Positions 1 to 8,118 are shown, counted from the stretch's first letter. The stretch: 64,000 nucleotides of DNA from UBA4085 sp964556755 (GCA_964556755.1 CAZKXI010000010.1:34911-98910), one strand, 5' to 3'. Notes: generated by a model not told the origin, from the sequence alone. A program made the numbers and translations.

Positions 1-351
1 GTCCTTGGTGACGAAGACCCGGCCGACCTTGGCTTCGGGGGGCAAAGCCGAGGCCAGGCCGTCGGCCGAGCCCTTGATCAGCTCGCCCAGGACGGCCTCG
101 GCTTCCCGGGCGATGTTCCCCGAAGCGGCGATGGTCCGGGTCTCGGGCACGAACATCCCGTCCTCCTCGCGCTGGAAGAAGAGGGTCACGGTCTTGGTCT
201 CGGCTTTCAGGGCCGCGGGATCGACCGGGGCCTCGGGCATCCCCGAGGGGCGGGCGATCCGCTCGGGCGAGATGCCGAGGATGAAGAGGATGACCAGGCC
301 GACCAGCAGGACGGCCAGGACCGGGACGCGCAGGGAGCGGAGCTTGGACAT
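1..351 (-). CDS. GerMN-domain membrane-anchored protein (3' end beyond window)
   Basis: The reading frame starts at the ATG complementary to 349-351 and is still open at base 1, so only the first 117 residues are visible. Residues about 8-26 form one hydrophobic segment (LAVLLVGLVILFILG) that would anchor or export the protein. From about residue 53 the pattern KTVTLFFQREEDG, a hydrophilic loop, then AEAVLGELIKG resembles the start of a GerMN (sporulation/germination) domain. It begins 7 nt after the stop of the amidase gene on the same strand, and amidase plus GerMN is a recurrent pair in non-sporulating bacteria too. Family assignment rests on a partial domain, so the function stays general: an envelope protein probably linked to peptidoglycan remodelling. 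Confidence 0.6.
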   Translation of the reverse strand, partial: MSKLRSLRVPVLAVLLVGLVILFILGISPERIARPSGMPEAPVDPAALKAETKTVTLFFQREEDGMFVPETRTIAASGNIAREAEAVLGELIKGSADGLASALPPEAKVGRVFVTKD

Positions 352-358
352 GGCCGGC

Positions 359-1147
359 TCAATCCCGTCCCAGGAGGCGCAGGTAGGCGGCCAGGCCGCG
401 GAAGACGGCCTCGGCCACGCGACCCTGGAAGGCGTCGTCGGTCAGCTTCTGCTCCTCCTCGGGATTGGAGATGAAGGCGGCCTCGACCAGGACGGCCGGG
501 CAGGCCACGCCGCGCAGGACCACAAAGTCGGCCTGCTTGATGCCGCGGTTCTCGGTCTGGAGAAGGACGTTCAGCTCGGCCTGGATCAGCTCGGCCAGCC
601 GGGAGCTCTGCCGGACGTAGGCCGACTGGGCCATGTCCCAGAGGATCATCTGGACCAGGTCCTTGTCGTCCTCCACGATCCGCTGCCCAGCCTCGGCCCC
701 GGTGTTCTCGCGGTAGGCCGTCTTGCGCGACTCCTCGTCCGTGGCGTTGAGGCTGAGGAAGAAGGTCTCGGAGCCGCGGGCCTTCTTGCGGAAGGAGCCG
801 TTGGCGTGGATGCTGACGAAGACGGCGGCGTCGTTGTTGTTGGCCAGGGCGGCCCGGTTCTCCAGCGAGACGTCGATGTCCTTGTCCCGGGTCAGGACGA
901 CGCGGTAGGACAGGTTGCTCTCGATCAGGGCCCGGAGCTTGAGGCTGATGGCCAGGGCCACGTCCTTCTCGACGGCCCCGAACTTGCCTTTGGCCCCGGC
1001 GTCCAGGCCGCCGTGCCCGGGATCGAGGATGATGGTCCGCTGCTGGGCGGCGGCCGCCGGGCAGAGGAGGAGGGCGAAACCGAGGGCGGCCGCGGCGACG
1101 GCCGCGGCGGCCCGGCCCTGGGGCTTCCGTCTATCGAAGGCGCGCAT
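359..1147 (-). CDS. Secreted N-acetylmuramoyl-L-alanine amidase (Amidase_3)
   Basis: This 262-residue protein would hydrolyse the bond between MurNAc and L-Ala in peptidoglycan, acting in the periplasm or cell wall. An N-terminal signal peptide (hydrophobic run about residues 13-34, ending AAAAQQ) precedes an Amidase_3 zinc domain that fills the rest. The zinc ligands expected for the family are visible: His in DPGHGG, Glu in VEKDVA and His in SIHAN, with the catalytic Glu in VEAAFISN. There are no LysM or AMIN domains. The start codon lies only 10 nt downstream of the tmRNA 3' end on the same strand, with no Shine-Dalgarno sequence in between. Transcription from the ssrA promoter is therefore plausible. 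A GerMN-domain gene follows 7 nt later. Confidence 0.9.
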   Translation of the reverse strand: MRAFDRRKPQGRAAAAVAAAALGFALLLCPAAAAQQRTIILDPGHGGLDAGAKGKFGAVEKDVALAISLKLRALIESNLSYRVVLTRDKDIDVSLENRAALANNNDAAVFVSIHANGSFRKKARGSETFFLSLNATDEESRKTAYRENTGAEAGQRIVEDDKDLVQMILWDMAQSAYVRQSSRLAELIQAELNVLLQTENRGIKQADFVVLRGVACPAVLVEAAFISNPEEEQKLTDDAFQGRVAEAVFRGLAAYLRLLGRD

Positions 1148-1157
1148 GGCAGAGCTG

Positions 1158-1500
1158 TGGTGGAGGCGGCGGGAATCGAACCCGCGTCCGAAGGCATTCC
1201 GCGAGACGCCTCTACGTGCTTATCCTCGTCTTTGTTCTCGCCTCGCGGGACCCGGCGAGGAAGGGTCCGCTCGGCCAGCCTCTGAAGGTTCGCCCGCCGG
1301 GCTCGAGGCGAGGCCCGGTTCGCTATCCCGCTGGTCGGCGCTCCGGCGGCCCCGCGGGAGAGGGCCGGAGGAACGGCTGCTAGCTATTAAGCAGCGAGGG
1401 GCAGAGGTTCTGCACTTCTTGGGTCCACCGTTTAACGAGAGAGATGGGATCTCGGCATGCGGCGTCTGCTTCACTGTCTCCGTCGAAACCGTTCGCCCCC
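1158..1500 (-). ncRNA. ssrA: tmRNA (one-piece transfer-messenger RNA)
   Basis: On the minus strand the molecule starts GGGGGCGAACGGTTTCGAC and ends CGGGTTCGATTCCCGCCGCCTCCACCA-like, read in two parts. The first and last segments form a 7-bp tRNA-like acceptor stem, with a T-arm and an encoded CCA at 1160-1158. The 343-nt length is normal. A candidate tag frame starts with the resume codon GCA at 1413-1411. It encodes AEPLPLAA and stops at TAATAG (1389-1384), giving the C-terminal Ala-Ala expected for proteolysis tags. The tag is short (8 codons) and the exact resume codon is an inference. The RNA rescues stalled ribosomes together with SmpB, which is not in this window. Confidence 0.93.
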
Positions 1501-1515
1501 AACGATTCGCCCTAA

Positions 1516-1544
1516 AGTATAGGCCCCCCCGCCCCCGAAGTCAA
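1516..1544 (-). promoter_or_regulatory. Sigma-70-type promoter of ssrA
   Basis: On the minus strand a TTGACT -35 box (1544-1539), a 17-nt spacer that is almost all G/C, and a TATACT -10 box (1521-1516) lie just upstream of the tmRNA 5' end at 1500. Spacing and position are ideal for a primary sigma factor. A dispersed repeat begins 2 nt beyond the -35 box. Confidence 0.75.
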
Positions 1545-1545
1545 T

Positions 1546-1590
1546 AATTAGGGGGACACCATACATAACTCCCGAACTTTTTGTTTACGC
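1546..1590 (+). repeat. Dispersed REP-like repeat, single arm
   Basis: Starts TTAGGGGGACACCATACAT and continues through ACTCCCGAACTTTTTGTTTACGC. The same 40-45 bp sequence occurs as one arm of inverted pairs at 20005, 28137 and 32106, and alone at 36379-36446. No facing partner is present here. Repeats of this type in other phyla accompany Y1-type REP-associated tyrosine transposases (recalled, not checked). No transposase gene is in the window. Confidence 0.7.
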
Positions 1591-1828
1591 CAGGCTGGAA
1601 ATGCCGCAGGGAAATGCCGTGCCTGCCAATCGCACCATAACGATACAACTTAGCCCTTCCAAGAATACCGAAGGCAAATCTAGAAATCCCGTGGGTATGA
1701 CGATATAACAAATAAAACCACATCGGAATGATGGGGGCGCGAGAATCACCCTTCGATGCACCTATGGGCGACCGAGGCCGAATCCGCTTATAATAGCCAC
1801 CGGCAAAAGCAGCCTTCGGAGACAAGCG
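1591..1828. other. Intergenic, AT-richer, no gene seen
   Basis: This spacer between the repeat arm and the racemase gene is clearly less GC-rich than its surroundings. A minus-strand frame is open through it and through the repeat, but it has no ribosome-binding site and no recognisable protein pattern. A TATAAT hexamer at 1789-1794, 35 nt before the larA-like start codon, is a possible -10 box without a good -35 partner. Confidence 0.4.
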
Positions 1829-3112
1829 ATGCGGATTCACCTGGCGTACGGCGCAATGGGCCTCGATCTCGACCTTCCCGACGGCCTCCATCCCAAGATC
1901 ATCGAGCCTCAACACCGGCCGGGCTTGGCCGATCCCGGAGCGGCCGTGCGAGACGCCCTTCGGAGCCCGATCGATTCCCTCCCATTAGCCGAAATCGCCG
2001 GTGAGCATAGACCGGTCGGCGTCGTCTTTAGTGATGTCACCCGCCCGCTTCCCCGCCGCCTCCTCCTGGAGTCGGTTCTGGGGGAGCTGCGCCCAATCCC
2101 TCGCAAGGACATCATCCTCTTCAATGCCCTCGGCACCCACCGGCCCAGCCCGCCCGAAGAGCTGGCCGAGATGCTGGGATCCGAGATCGCCTCCGGCTAC
2201 CGGATCATACAGAACGACGCCTTCGATCCGGCCACTCAAGTCGGCCTGGGACCCTCCTCCTTCGGCCACGAGATTCGGCTCAACGCCGCTCTGCCAGAGT
2301 GCGGCCTCCTTGTCCTGGTCGGATTCATCGAGCCGCATCTGTTCGCCGGCTTCTCCGGCGGACCCAAATCGATCATGCCGGGTATGGCCGGCCAGGCCAC
2401 GGTCCTCGGCAATCATGACGCCGGCATGATCGCCGACCCCGGAGCGACGTGGGGCCGGATCGACGGCAATCCGATATGGCGCGAAGCGAGCGAGGTCCTG
2501 GAGCGTCTTCTGGCCTGGGGGCGCGGCCGAACGGCCTTCCTGTTGAACGTGGCCCTGAACTCGGCCAAGGAAGTGACCGGCGTCTTCGCCGGCGCCTGGC
2601 GGGAGGCCCATCGCCGCGGCTGCGCCTTCGTTCGCGAGACGGCCATGGTGCCCGCGGACGGGCTCTATGACATCGTCGTCACCACAAACTCAGGACGGCC
2701 CCTGGACCTCAACGTCTACCAGGCCGTCAAGGGCATGAGCGCGGCCGCCCGCGTCGTCAAGGAGGGCGGGGCCATCGTCTGCGCCTCCGAATGCCGGGAG
2801 GGGATCCCGGCCGGGAGCGCCTTCGAGTCCCTCATGGCCGGCGGCCGGACGCCCGGCGAGGTCCTGCGCCGGATCATGAGCGCTCCCGCGCCCATCCAGG
2901 ACCAGTGGCAAGCCCAGATTCAAACTCAGATCCAGGCTCGGGCCGAGATCCACCTCTATGCCGACGGCCTCTCGGATGACGAGATCCGCCGCGTCCATCT
3001 CGTCCCCTGCCGAGACCTGCCCGGGACGATTCGCCGGCTTGCCGCGGACCGGGGCCCGTCGGCCCGGATCGCCGTCATGCCGCAGGGCCCCCAAACCGTT
3101 CCGGAGCCTTGA
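1829..3112 (+). CDS. larA: LarA-family nickel-dependent lactate racemase-like protein
   Basis: The 427-residue protein matches the LarA family, cytosolic racemases/epimerases of 2-hydroxyacids that carry a covalent nickel pincer (NPN) cofactor. Residues corresponding to the characterised enzyme are visible: His104 in GTHRPS, His170 in EPHLFAG, Lys180 in SGGPKSI (the cofactor-bearing lysine) and His196 in GNHDAG. Length is that of the family. The substrate cannot be told from sequence, because many LarA homologues act on acids other than lactate. The cofactor-making genes larB, larC and larE are absent from the window, so they must lie elsewhere. The gene stands alone on the plus strand. A perfect hairpin begins 2 nt after its stop codon. 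Confidence 0.85.
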   Translation: MRIHLAYGAMGLDLDLPDGLHPKIIEPQHRPGLADPGAAVRDALRSPIDSLPLAEIAGEHRPVGVVFSDVTRPLPRRLLLESVLGELRPIPRKDIILFNALGTHRPSPPEELAEMLGSEIASGYRIIQNDAFDPATQVGLGPSSFGHEIRLNAALPECGLLVLVGFIEPHLFAGFSGGPKSIMPGMAGQATVLGNHDAGMIADPGATWGRIDGNPIWREASEVLERLLAWGRGRTAFLLNVALNSAKEVTGVFAGAWREAHRRGCAFVRETAMVPADGLYDIVVTTNSGRPLDLNVYQAVKGMSAAARVVKEGGAIVCASECREGIPAGSAFESLMAGGRTPGEVLRRIMSAPAPIQDQWQAQIQTQIQARAEIHLYADGLSDDEIRRVHLVPCRDLPGTIRRLAADRGPSARIAVMPQGPQTVPEP

Positions 3113-3113
3113 G

Positions 3114-3150
3114 TGAGCAGACACATACCGAATTCGTATGTGTCTGCTCA
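3114..3150. repeat. Perfect 15-bp inverted repeat (hairpin) after larA
   Basis: Arms TGAGCAGACACATAC (3114-3128) and its exact complement (3136-3150) enclose a 7-nt loop CGAATTC. There is no U-tract, so it is not a classical intrinsic terminator. It may act as a bidirectional mRNA 3' stabiliser or be a REP-like element. A decayed half copy (AGCAGACCCATACCGAATTC) lies at 35251-35270. Confidence 0.8.
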
Positions 3151-3205
3151 TTATCGGGCGGCGGCGAGTTGCGGTATAATCGCCCCCATAAGGAGGGAGA
3201 GGCCC

Positions 3206-3913
3206 ATGCCTTCCTATTCGCCCGCACTGGCCATCGCCACGGGGCTGTTGGAGCTTTTAGCCGCCGCCTGGGTCCTGAACAGTCCCGGCCGCAAGTCGAT
3301 CCTCCGCCCCGCCGCCCTTATCCTCATCCTCCTGGCCGGCTACCAGTTCGCGGAAGTCGCCGTCTGCGCCCGCCCGACAGCCCTGGTCTACTCCCGGATC
3401 GCCTTCCTCGACATCACCTGGCTCCCCCCCGTGGGAATCTGGCTCGTCTACCGGCTGCTCCCCCGGGCGCCGCGCCGCGCCCTCATCCCCGCCACCTTCT
3501 TCGCCGCGGCCGCGGCCATGAGCGCCTGGATCGCCCTGGACCCGGGCGCCATCACCCGCTCCGTCTGCCAGACGGTCACGGCCCGCTATTTCCATGGTCC
3601 CGCCTTCGAGCTGGCCTACGGGATGTTCTACCAGCTGGGCATGGCCGTCCTTATCTTCTGGCCGGCCCTGCGCATGGCCGGCGTCGAAGACGCGGATGCC
3701 CGCGGCCATCTGGCCTGCATCCAGACCGGGGTGCTGGGCTTTGTCCTGCCGTCGCTCTTCCTGCGCCTGGTCGTCCATGAGCCGGCCGGCCTCCTGCCCT
3801 CCGTGATGTGCCATTTCGCGGTGACCCTGGCCGTCGGCCTGGTCGTCCTCGTCCAGCGCGAGCGCCGCCTGGGCGCCGGGCAAAGCCAGGGGGCGCAAGC
3901 CTCCCACGCCTGA
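3206..3913 (+). CDS. Seven-helix integral membrane protein of unknown function
   Basis: The start at 3206 is chosen because AAGGAGGGAG (from 3190) sits at proper distance; the frame is open further upstream, into the hairpin. The 235-residue product has about seven hydrophobic stretches (for example ATGLLELLAAAWVL, AALILILLAGYQFA, AVLIFWPALRM, FAVTLAVGLVVLV) and a short charged C-terminus. It resembles the membrane sensor half of 7TM receptors by topology only; no output domain is present and I do not recognise a family. A TATAAT at 3175-3180 could be its -10 box. It ends 20 nt before the next gene on the same strand, so the two may be co-transcribed. Confidence 0.65.
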   Translation: MPSYSPALAIATGLLELLAAAWVLNSPGRKSILRPAALILILLAGYQFAEVAVCARPTALVYSRIAFLDITWLPPVGIWLVYRLLPRAPRRALIPATFFAAAAAMSAWIALDPGAITRSVCQTVTARYFHGPAFELAYGMFYQLGMAVLIFWPALRMAGVEDADARGHLACIQTGVLGFVLPSLFLRLVVHEPAGLLPSVMCHFAVTLAVGLVVLVQRERRLGAGQSQGAQASHA

Positions 3914-3933
3914 GATTTCCGAAGGAGACCGCC

Positions 3934-5232
3934 ATGATCCGCCTCCCCTCCCTCCCGGCCGCCCTGCGCGCCGCCGGGCTGATCGGCGCGATGTCATTCG
4001 GCCTGATCTTCCCACCGCCCGCGGCCTCGGCCGGTACGCCGCAGCCTCCTCGACCCGCCTCGGAGCTGAAGAAGGCCCTGGCCGACTTCCGGAGCTTTTT
4101 CGCGGACGGGATGGCCCGGGCCGGCATCGTCGGCGGCTCCGTCCTCATCCTGCGCGACAATCGGGTCCTGGACCAAGCCCACTTCGGAGTCGGGAACCTG
4201 GACACAGGCGCCCCCGCCGGCGACCACACCATCTACCACTGGGCCTCGATCACCAAGACCATGACCGGGATCGCCATCATGCAGCTCCGCGATCGCGGGC
4301 TATTAAAGCTCGACGATCCGATCGTCACCTACGTCCCGGAGCTGCGGCGGGTCCGCGACCCGTTCGGGGACATGTCGGAGATCACCCTCCGCCACCTCCT
4401 GACCCACAGCGCCGGATTCCGGAGCGCGACCTGGCCCTGGCGGGACAAGGACTGGCAGCCCTTCGAGCCGCCGCGCTGGGAGCAGGTGGCGGCCATGCTC
4501 CCCTACACCGAGATCGAGTTCAAGCCGGGCAGCCGGCGCAGCTATTCCAATCCGGGCATCATCTTTCTCGGTCTGACGATCGAACGGCTGACCAACGAGG
4601 ACTACGAGGTCTACGTCGACAAGAACATCCTCCGGCCCCTGGACATGCGCGAGAGCTATTTCGACGCCACGCCCCGCCACCTCCTGAAGAACCGGGCCCG
4701 CAGCTATTACCGCGCGGACGGGGTCCTGACCCCTGCCCCCTTCGACCCCGATACCGGCGTCACCGTCTCCAACGGCGGCCTCAACGCGCCGATGGCCGAC
4801 TTCGCCAAATACCTGGACTTTCTAATGGGGAACCCGGCCAAGCGGGAGGACTACGACGGGATCCTGAAGCGGGAGTCCCTGGAAGAGATGTTCCAGCCGG
4901 CGATGGCCATCGAGCCCGAGGCGCCGCCGGCGGCCAGCCAGGGGCCTTCAGCGGAATCGCAAGGCCTGATCTTCTTCATCGAGACGCGCTTCGGCCGGAC
5001 CTTCATCGCCCACAGCGGCCATCAGAACGGCTTCGTCAGCCACTTTTACCTGGATCCTGCGGCCCGCGCGGCCTACGTCGTCGCCTACAACACCTATGCC
5101 ACGGTCGGGCCGGGCCCGGCCGCAGCAGCTTCCGCTGTCGGCACCGACGACCTGGACCGGGAGATCCGGACGCGCCTGCTTCGAGACATTTTCCCCCGGC
5201 TGGTCGCGCCAGGCTCGCCACCGATCCGGTAG
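3934..5232 (+). CDS. Exported serine hydrolase, beta-lactamase (class C/PBP4*) fold
   Basis: This 432-residue protein starts at 3934, where GAAGGAGACC precedes the ATG. It has a signal peptide (about residues 1-33) and then a Beta-lactamase (PF00144) domain. The catalytic motifs are present: Ser105-Ile-Thr-Lys108 (SxxK), Tyr204-Ser-Asn206 (YxN), and a C-terminal HSGHQNG standing in for the KTG box. Such proteins are mostly D,D-peptidases, D-aminopeptidases or esterases rather than true antibiotic-hydrolysing enzymes, so resistance should not be inferred. A broken relative runs towards it on the other strand immediately downstream. Confidence 0.85.
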   Translation: MIRLPSLPAALRAAGLIGAMSFGLIFPPPAASAGTPQPPRPASELKKALADFRSFFADGMARAGIVGGSVLILRDNRVLDQAHFGVGNLDTGAPAGDHTIYHWASITKTMTGIAIMQLRDRGLLKLDDPIVTYVPELRRVRDPFGDMSEITLRHLLTHSAGFRSATWPWRDKDWQPFEPPRWEQVAAMLPYTEIEFKPGSRRSYSNPGIIFLGLTIERLTNEDYEVYVDKNILRPLDMRESYFDATPRHLLKNRARSYYRADGVLTPAPFDPDTGVTVSNGGLNAPMADFAKYLDFLMGNPAKREDYDGILKRESLEEMFQPAMAIEPEAPPAASQGPSAESQGLIFFIETRFGRTFIAHSGHQNGFVSHFYLDPAARAAYVVAYNTYATVGPGPAAAASAVGTDDLDREIRTRLLRDIFPRLVAPGSPPIR

Positions 5233-5610
5233 GTCCCGACATATTCAGAGAACCAGGCGGGACGGACGCCGACCGCTATCCTAGGAGCTGGACGAAGGGC
5301 TTCCCGGCCGGACAGGATCTCGCCCAAGCTTCGGCCTAACTTTCCGGCGTGCGCTCCCCCGATATTGTTGAGCACGGCGACAAAGATGTCCTCATCCGGC
5401 CAGGTCTCGACCCAGCGGCGCATACTCCGGAACATGGTCCGAAGCGGAAGCATCGAGATCGAGCTAGCCTACGTCCCGGAACAGGAGGACGGCCGCCGTC
5501 GGGAGAGTTTTGGTGACCGAGCCGATGGCGAAGGGGGTGTCCGGCGTGAGAAGCCGAACGTCTTCGGCGTCCGCGAAACCAAAGCCGGCCGTCAGCCTTT
5601 CCGCGGACCC
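5226..5610 (-). pseudogene. Relic of a second beta-lactamase-fold hydrolase
   Basis: Minus-strand translation gives two recognisable pieces in different frames. The first reads AGFGFADAEDVRLLTPDTPF, then AIGSVTKTLP with an intact SxxK box, and continues through an in-frame TAG to LDLDASASDHVPEYAPLG. The second reads PDEDIFVAVLNNIGG and ends WFSEYVGTYRIG, the pattern of the C-terminal domain often attached to these hydrolases. The middle of the protein, including the YxN motif, is missing. The relic therefore has an internal deletion, at least one stop and a frame change. It lies between the stop of the intact hydrolase and the end of the GNAT-deacetylase gene. Confidence 0.75.
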
Positions 5611-5642
5611 GCCTCCCTCGATCGCGAGTCCATCCCGTCGTT

Positions 5643-7433
5643 CTACCTCGGCGGCCCGGAGGGATTCGGCTTGGGCAGCTTGATCCGAGGGATTTGGTAA
5701 TACGAACGATACAGCCCCTCAAAGAATCGCCGCGTGTTCAAGCCCAGATTCCGGGTGTTGTATCCCCCCTCCTGAACGACGAGGGTCGGGAGCCGGAGAA
5801 GCCCGATCATCCAGCCGACCTCAGCGAAATCCTTTCCCTTGAGGGCCCAGGTACCGGTGGGATCCCCCTTGGCCGTGTCCAAACCCAGCGAGACGACGAG
5901 GAAGGACGGCCGGAATTGGGAGATCCGGCGCAGGGCCCGCCCCAAGGTGAGCTTATAGCGCTGGGGAGAAACCGTCTCGGGCAAAGGGAAGTTGAAATTG
6001 TAGCCGGTCCCCTCGCCCCGGCCTTTCTCGTCCGCGAAGCCGCTGAAATAGGGGTAAGCGAACTGAGGATGCCCATGGATAGATACCGTCAGGACATCCT
6101 TCCTCTCGAAGAAGATCTCCTGGGTCCCGTTGCCATGATGATAGTCGATGTCCAGAACCGCCACCAAGCCCCAGCGAGATAGGTGGTCAGCCGCCACGGC
6201 GGCCGTATTGAAGTAACAGAAGCCGCCGAAGACCCGTCGCTCCGCGTGGTGCCCCGGGGGGCGGACCAAGGCATAGGCCAGCCGGTCGCCCAGCGTCAGG
6301 CGCTCAGCCGCGGTCAGACCGCAGTCGACAGCCGCTTTGGCCGCCGGGAAGACGTTCCCGTTCAGCGGTGTGAAGGTGTCGATCTCGTAGTATCCAGCCC
6401 GGATCTCCAGATCATCGGGGAGCCGCCCGGCGTTGCGGATAGGGAAGACATAGGGATACACGGATTCATCCGGGCGCAGGGCGGCGCTGATGCGCTTGAT
6501 GAAGTCCACCAAGCTCGGGTCGTGCACCCGCCGGATATGGGCCTCGGAGAAAGTCTTCATCTCGACGGAAGCCGAAAGCTCGCTCGGCCCGATCTCTTTT
6601 AGGATGGCCGGAATCCTGACAGGCGCCTCGACATAGCCCCGCTCGCGGATGTGGTGGATGACGTGCTGGCGGCTGAAGACGATGCGGATCTTGCGGTCCT
6701 CGGGAATCGAAGCCAAGTCGGGGGGATCGGCCTTCGCGGCCGCATAGCGGGGAGCACGGAGGCGGACGGGATCGTCGCGGAACGAAGCCGCCACGGCGTC
6801 CACGTATTCGGGGGGACAGTACTTGGGATATTTCGTCGTCAGAATGGAGCGGACGATGCGCTGGGCCGCCTCCCTCCTGAGGGGGACGCCGCGGCCGAGA
6901 TCGTCGAAGACCAAGAAGGGCGGATTGTCGTCGCCCGGCTTGACCGGCGTCTCGTAGGCCGTCCCGGCGATGGGGCGAGCCCCGAATTCCTCATAGAACC
7001 TAAGCCGGGCCCTGTTCTCCTTGAGGATCTCGGGATCGCGGCAGAGGGACGGCTCATCCGGAAGGCATTCGAAGAAGGCGCCTACATCGCCGGACTGCAA
7101 GGCTTCCTCACGGACTCTCTGGTAGAGGGCTCCGCCGACGCCGCGGCCGGTCATGCCCTTGGGCGCCGCAAGATAGTCCAGGTAGAGAAATCTCAGGTCG
7201 GGATCGCGAAGCATATAGGCGAAGCCCTTGACCCGCTTGGTCCGGATATCGTCGGCCACGAACAACAGGCCGGGCATCGTATGCCGGTGGGGCCTCAGCA
7301 GCCGGCCGGGGATCTTCTGGACTTCCTCCTCCCGGACGAGGGGAAACTGGGCCCGCAGGATGGATAGAGCTTGCTCGATTTGATCCCTATCGATCGGCAG
7401 GGAGTCGCTGAAGATGCGGCGAATCCGGAACAT
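5643..7433 (-). CDS. GNAT acetyltransferase fused to HDAC/acetylpolyamine-amidohydrolase-type deacetylase
   Basis: This is one open frame of about 596 residues. Residues 1-175 look like a GNAT N-acetyltransferase, with the acetyl-CoA loop motif GMTGRGVGGALYQRV at about 94-108. Residues about 248-580 are a class II-like histone deacetylase/acetylpolyamine amidohydrolase domain. That domain has the active-site His pair in RPPGHHAE (396-397), zinc ligands Asp431 and His433 in DIDYHHGNGT, the third Asp520 in SLGLDTAKGDP, and the catalytic Tyr559 in QEGGYN. All key residues of both halves are retained, so opposite activities (acetylation and deacetylation) sit in one cytosolic chain. Two adjacent ATGs exist; the second (7433) is better spaced from GGGAGG. 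Substrate is unknown: lysine side chains, polyamines or a small amine are all possible. Confidence 0.85.
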   Translation of the reverse strand: MFRIRRIFSDSLPIDRDQIEQALSILRAQFPLVREEEVQKIPGRLLRPHRHTMPGLLFVADDIRTKRVKGFAYMLRDPDLRFLYLDYLAAPKGMTGRGVGGALYQRVREEALQSGDVGAFFECLPDEPSLCRDPEILKENRARLRFYEEFGARPIAGTAYETPVKPGDDNPPFLVFDDLGRGVPLRREAAQRIVRSILTTKYPKYCPPEYVDAVAASFRDDPVRLRAPRYAAAKADPPDLASIPEDRKIRIVFSRQHVIHHIRERGYVEAPVRIPAILKEIGPSELSASVEMKTFSEAHIRRVHDPSLVDFIKRISAALRPDESVYPYVFPIRNAGRLPDDLEIRAGYYEIDTFTPLNGNVFPAAKAAVDCGLTAAERLTLGDRLAYALVRPPGHHAERRVFGGFCYFNTAAVAADHLSRWGLVAVLDIDYHHGNGTQEIFFERKDVLTVSIHGHPQFAYPYFSGFADEKGRGEGTGYNFNFPLPETVSPQRYKLTLGRALRRISQFRPSFLVVSLGLDTAKGDPTGTWALKGKDFAEVGWMIGLLRLPTLVVQEGGYNTRNLGLNTRRFFEGLYRSYYQIPRIKLPKPNPSGPPR

Positions 7434-7540
7434 CATTCCTCCCTCGGTCCCGCCAAGGCCGCACCGTCACGCCGCCGGCGAGGACGATTAGGCATCTCCT
7501 CCCGGACATCCTTCGGAGCGGAGGGCCTTGCCCGGGGCGC

Positions 7541-8020
7541 CTATTTCGCGATCCCGGCCAGCATCGTCTGGACCGCGTCGGCGGCCAGCTTGCCGATCTG
7601 CATGGCCTCGATCTGATCCTTCTCCTTGGAGTCCTTGACCTTGGCCTTGATGAACTTGACGAAGCCCGTGTCCGTGTCGAGGATCTTGGGATCGAAGGAG
7701 AACTCGCTCTCCAGGTCCTGCTTGGCCAGGACCTCCCCCTCGCCGAGGACCTTGGGCTTGGCGATCTTTACCGTGAAGGCGATGGCGTACTTGTTCCCCT
7801 CCAGCCTCTTCTCCGTGAAGTCGGTCAGCCAGACGGCGTATTCGGGCTTGATCTCGACGATCTTGTAGCCGGCCTTCTCCAGATAGAAGATGGCGCCGTG
7901 CTTGACCCCCTTGAGCTCCATCTTCTCCGTCAGCTTGGTCTTGACGTCAAGCCTGGTCTGGGCCAAGGCCGGAGCGACGACGAGGGAAACGAGAACCAGG
8001 GCGAGAATGCTCTTTTTCAT
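7541..8020 (-). CDS. Exported protein of unknown function
   Basis: The 159-residue product starts at the ATG complementary to 8018-8020, just after an AGGAGGAGCC sequence. It has a clear signal peptide (MKKSILALVLVSLVVAPALA, then Q). The mature part is rich in Lys and Glu with alternating hydrophobic residues (GYKIVEIKPEYAVWLTDFTEK, KYAIAFTVKIAKPKVLGEG), suggesting a small beta-rich periplasmic domain. I do not recognise a family. The lipoprotein gene on the opposite strand is divergent from it, with about 130 nt between the start codons. Confidence 0.6.
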   Translation of the reverse strand: MKKSILALVLVSLVVAPALAQTRLDVKTKLTEKMELKGVKHGAIFYLEKAGYKIVEIKPEYAVWLTDFTEKRLEGNKYAIAFTVKIAKPKVLGEGEVLAKQDLESEFSFDPKILDTDTGFVKFIKAKVKDSKEKDQIEAMQIGKLAADAVQTMLAGIAK

Positions 8021-8090
8021 CGGCTCCTCCTCTCTCTGAGGGAGATGATAAGCCTTCGCCGCGACCGTGACAAGCGGCGAAAGATATCCC

Positions 8091-8118
8091 TTGCTATCGG
8101 GTGGATTCTTCATATAAT
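8091..8118 (+). promoter_or_regulatory. Candidate sigma-70 promoter for the 8149 lipoprotein gene
   Basis: TTGCTA (8091-8096), a 16-nt spacer and TATAAT (8113-8118) lie 30 nt upstream of the start codon. The -10 box is a perfect consensus; the -35 box matches at four positions. Confidence 0.6.

Noticed and set aside
5..1285. Long plus-strand frame over the GerMN, amidase and tmRNA region
   Set aside because: It is antisense to recognisable genes and crosses the tmRNA; low-complexity composition is typical of GC-rich shadow frames.
1541..1915. Minus-strand 124-codon frame from the repeat to the larA start
   Set aside because: It runs through a dispersed repeat arm and overlaps the larA start; no ribosome-binding site is seen.
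3934..5232. Antibiotic-resistance beta-lactamase
   Set aside because: The motifs fit the broad serine-hydrolase family; most members are peptidases or esterases and there is no mobile resistance context.
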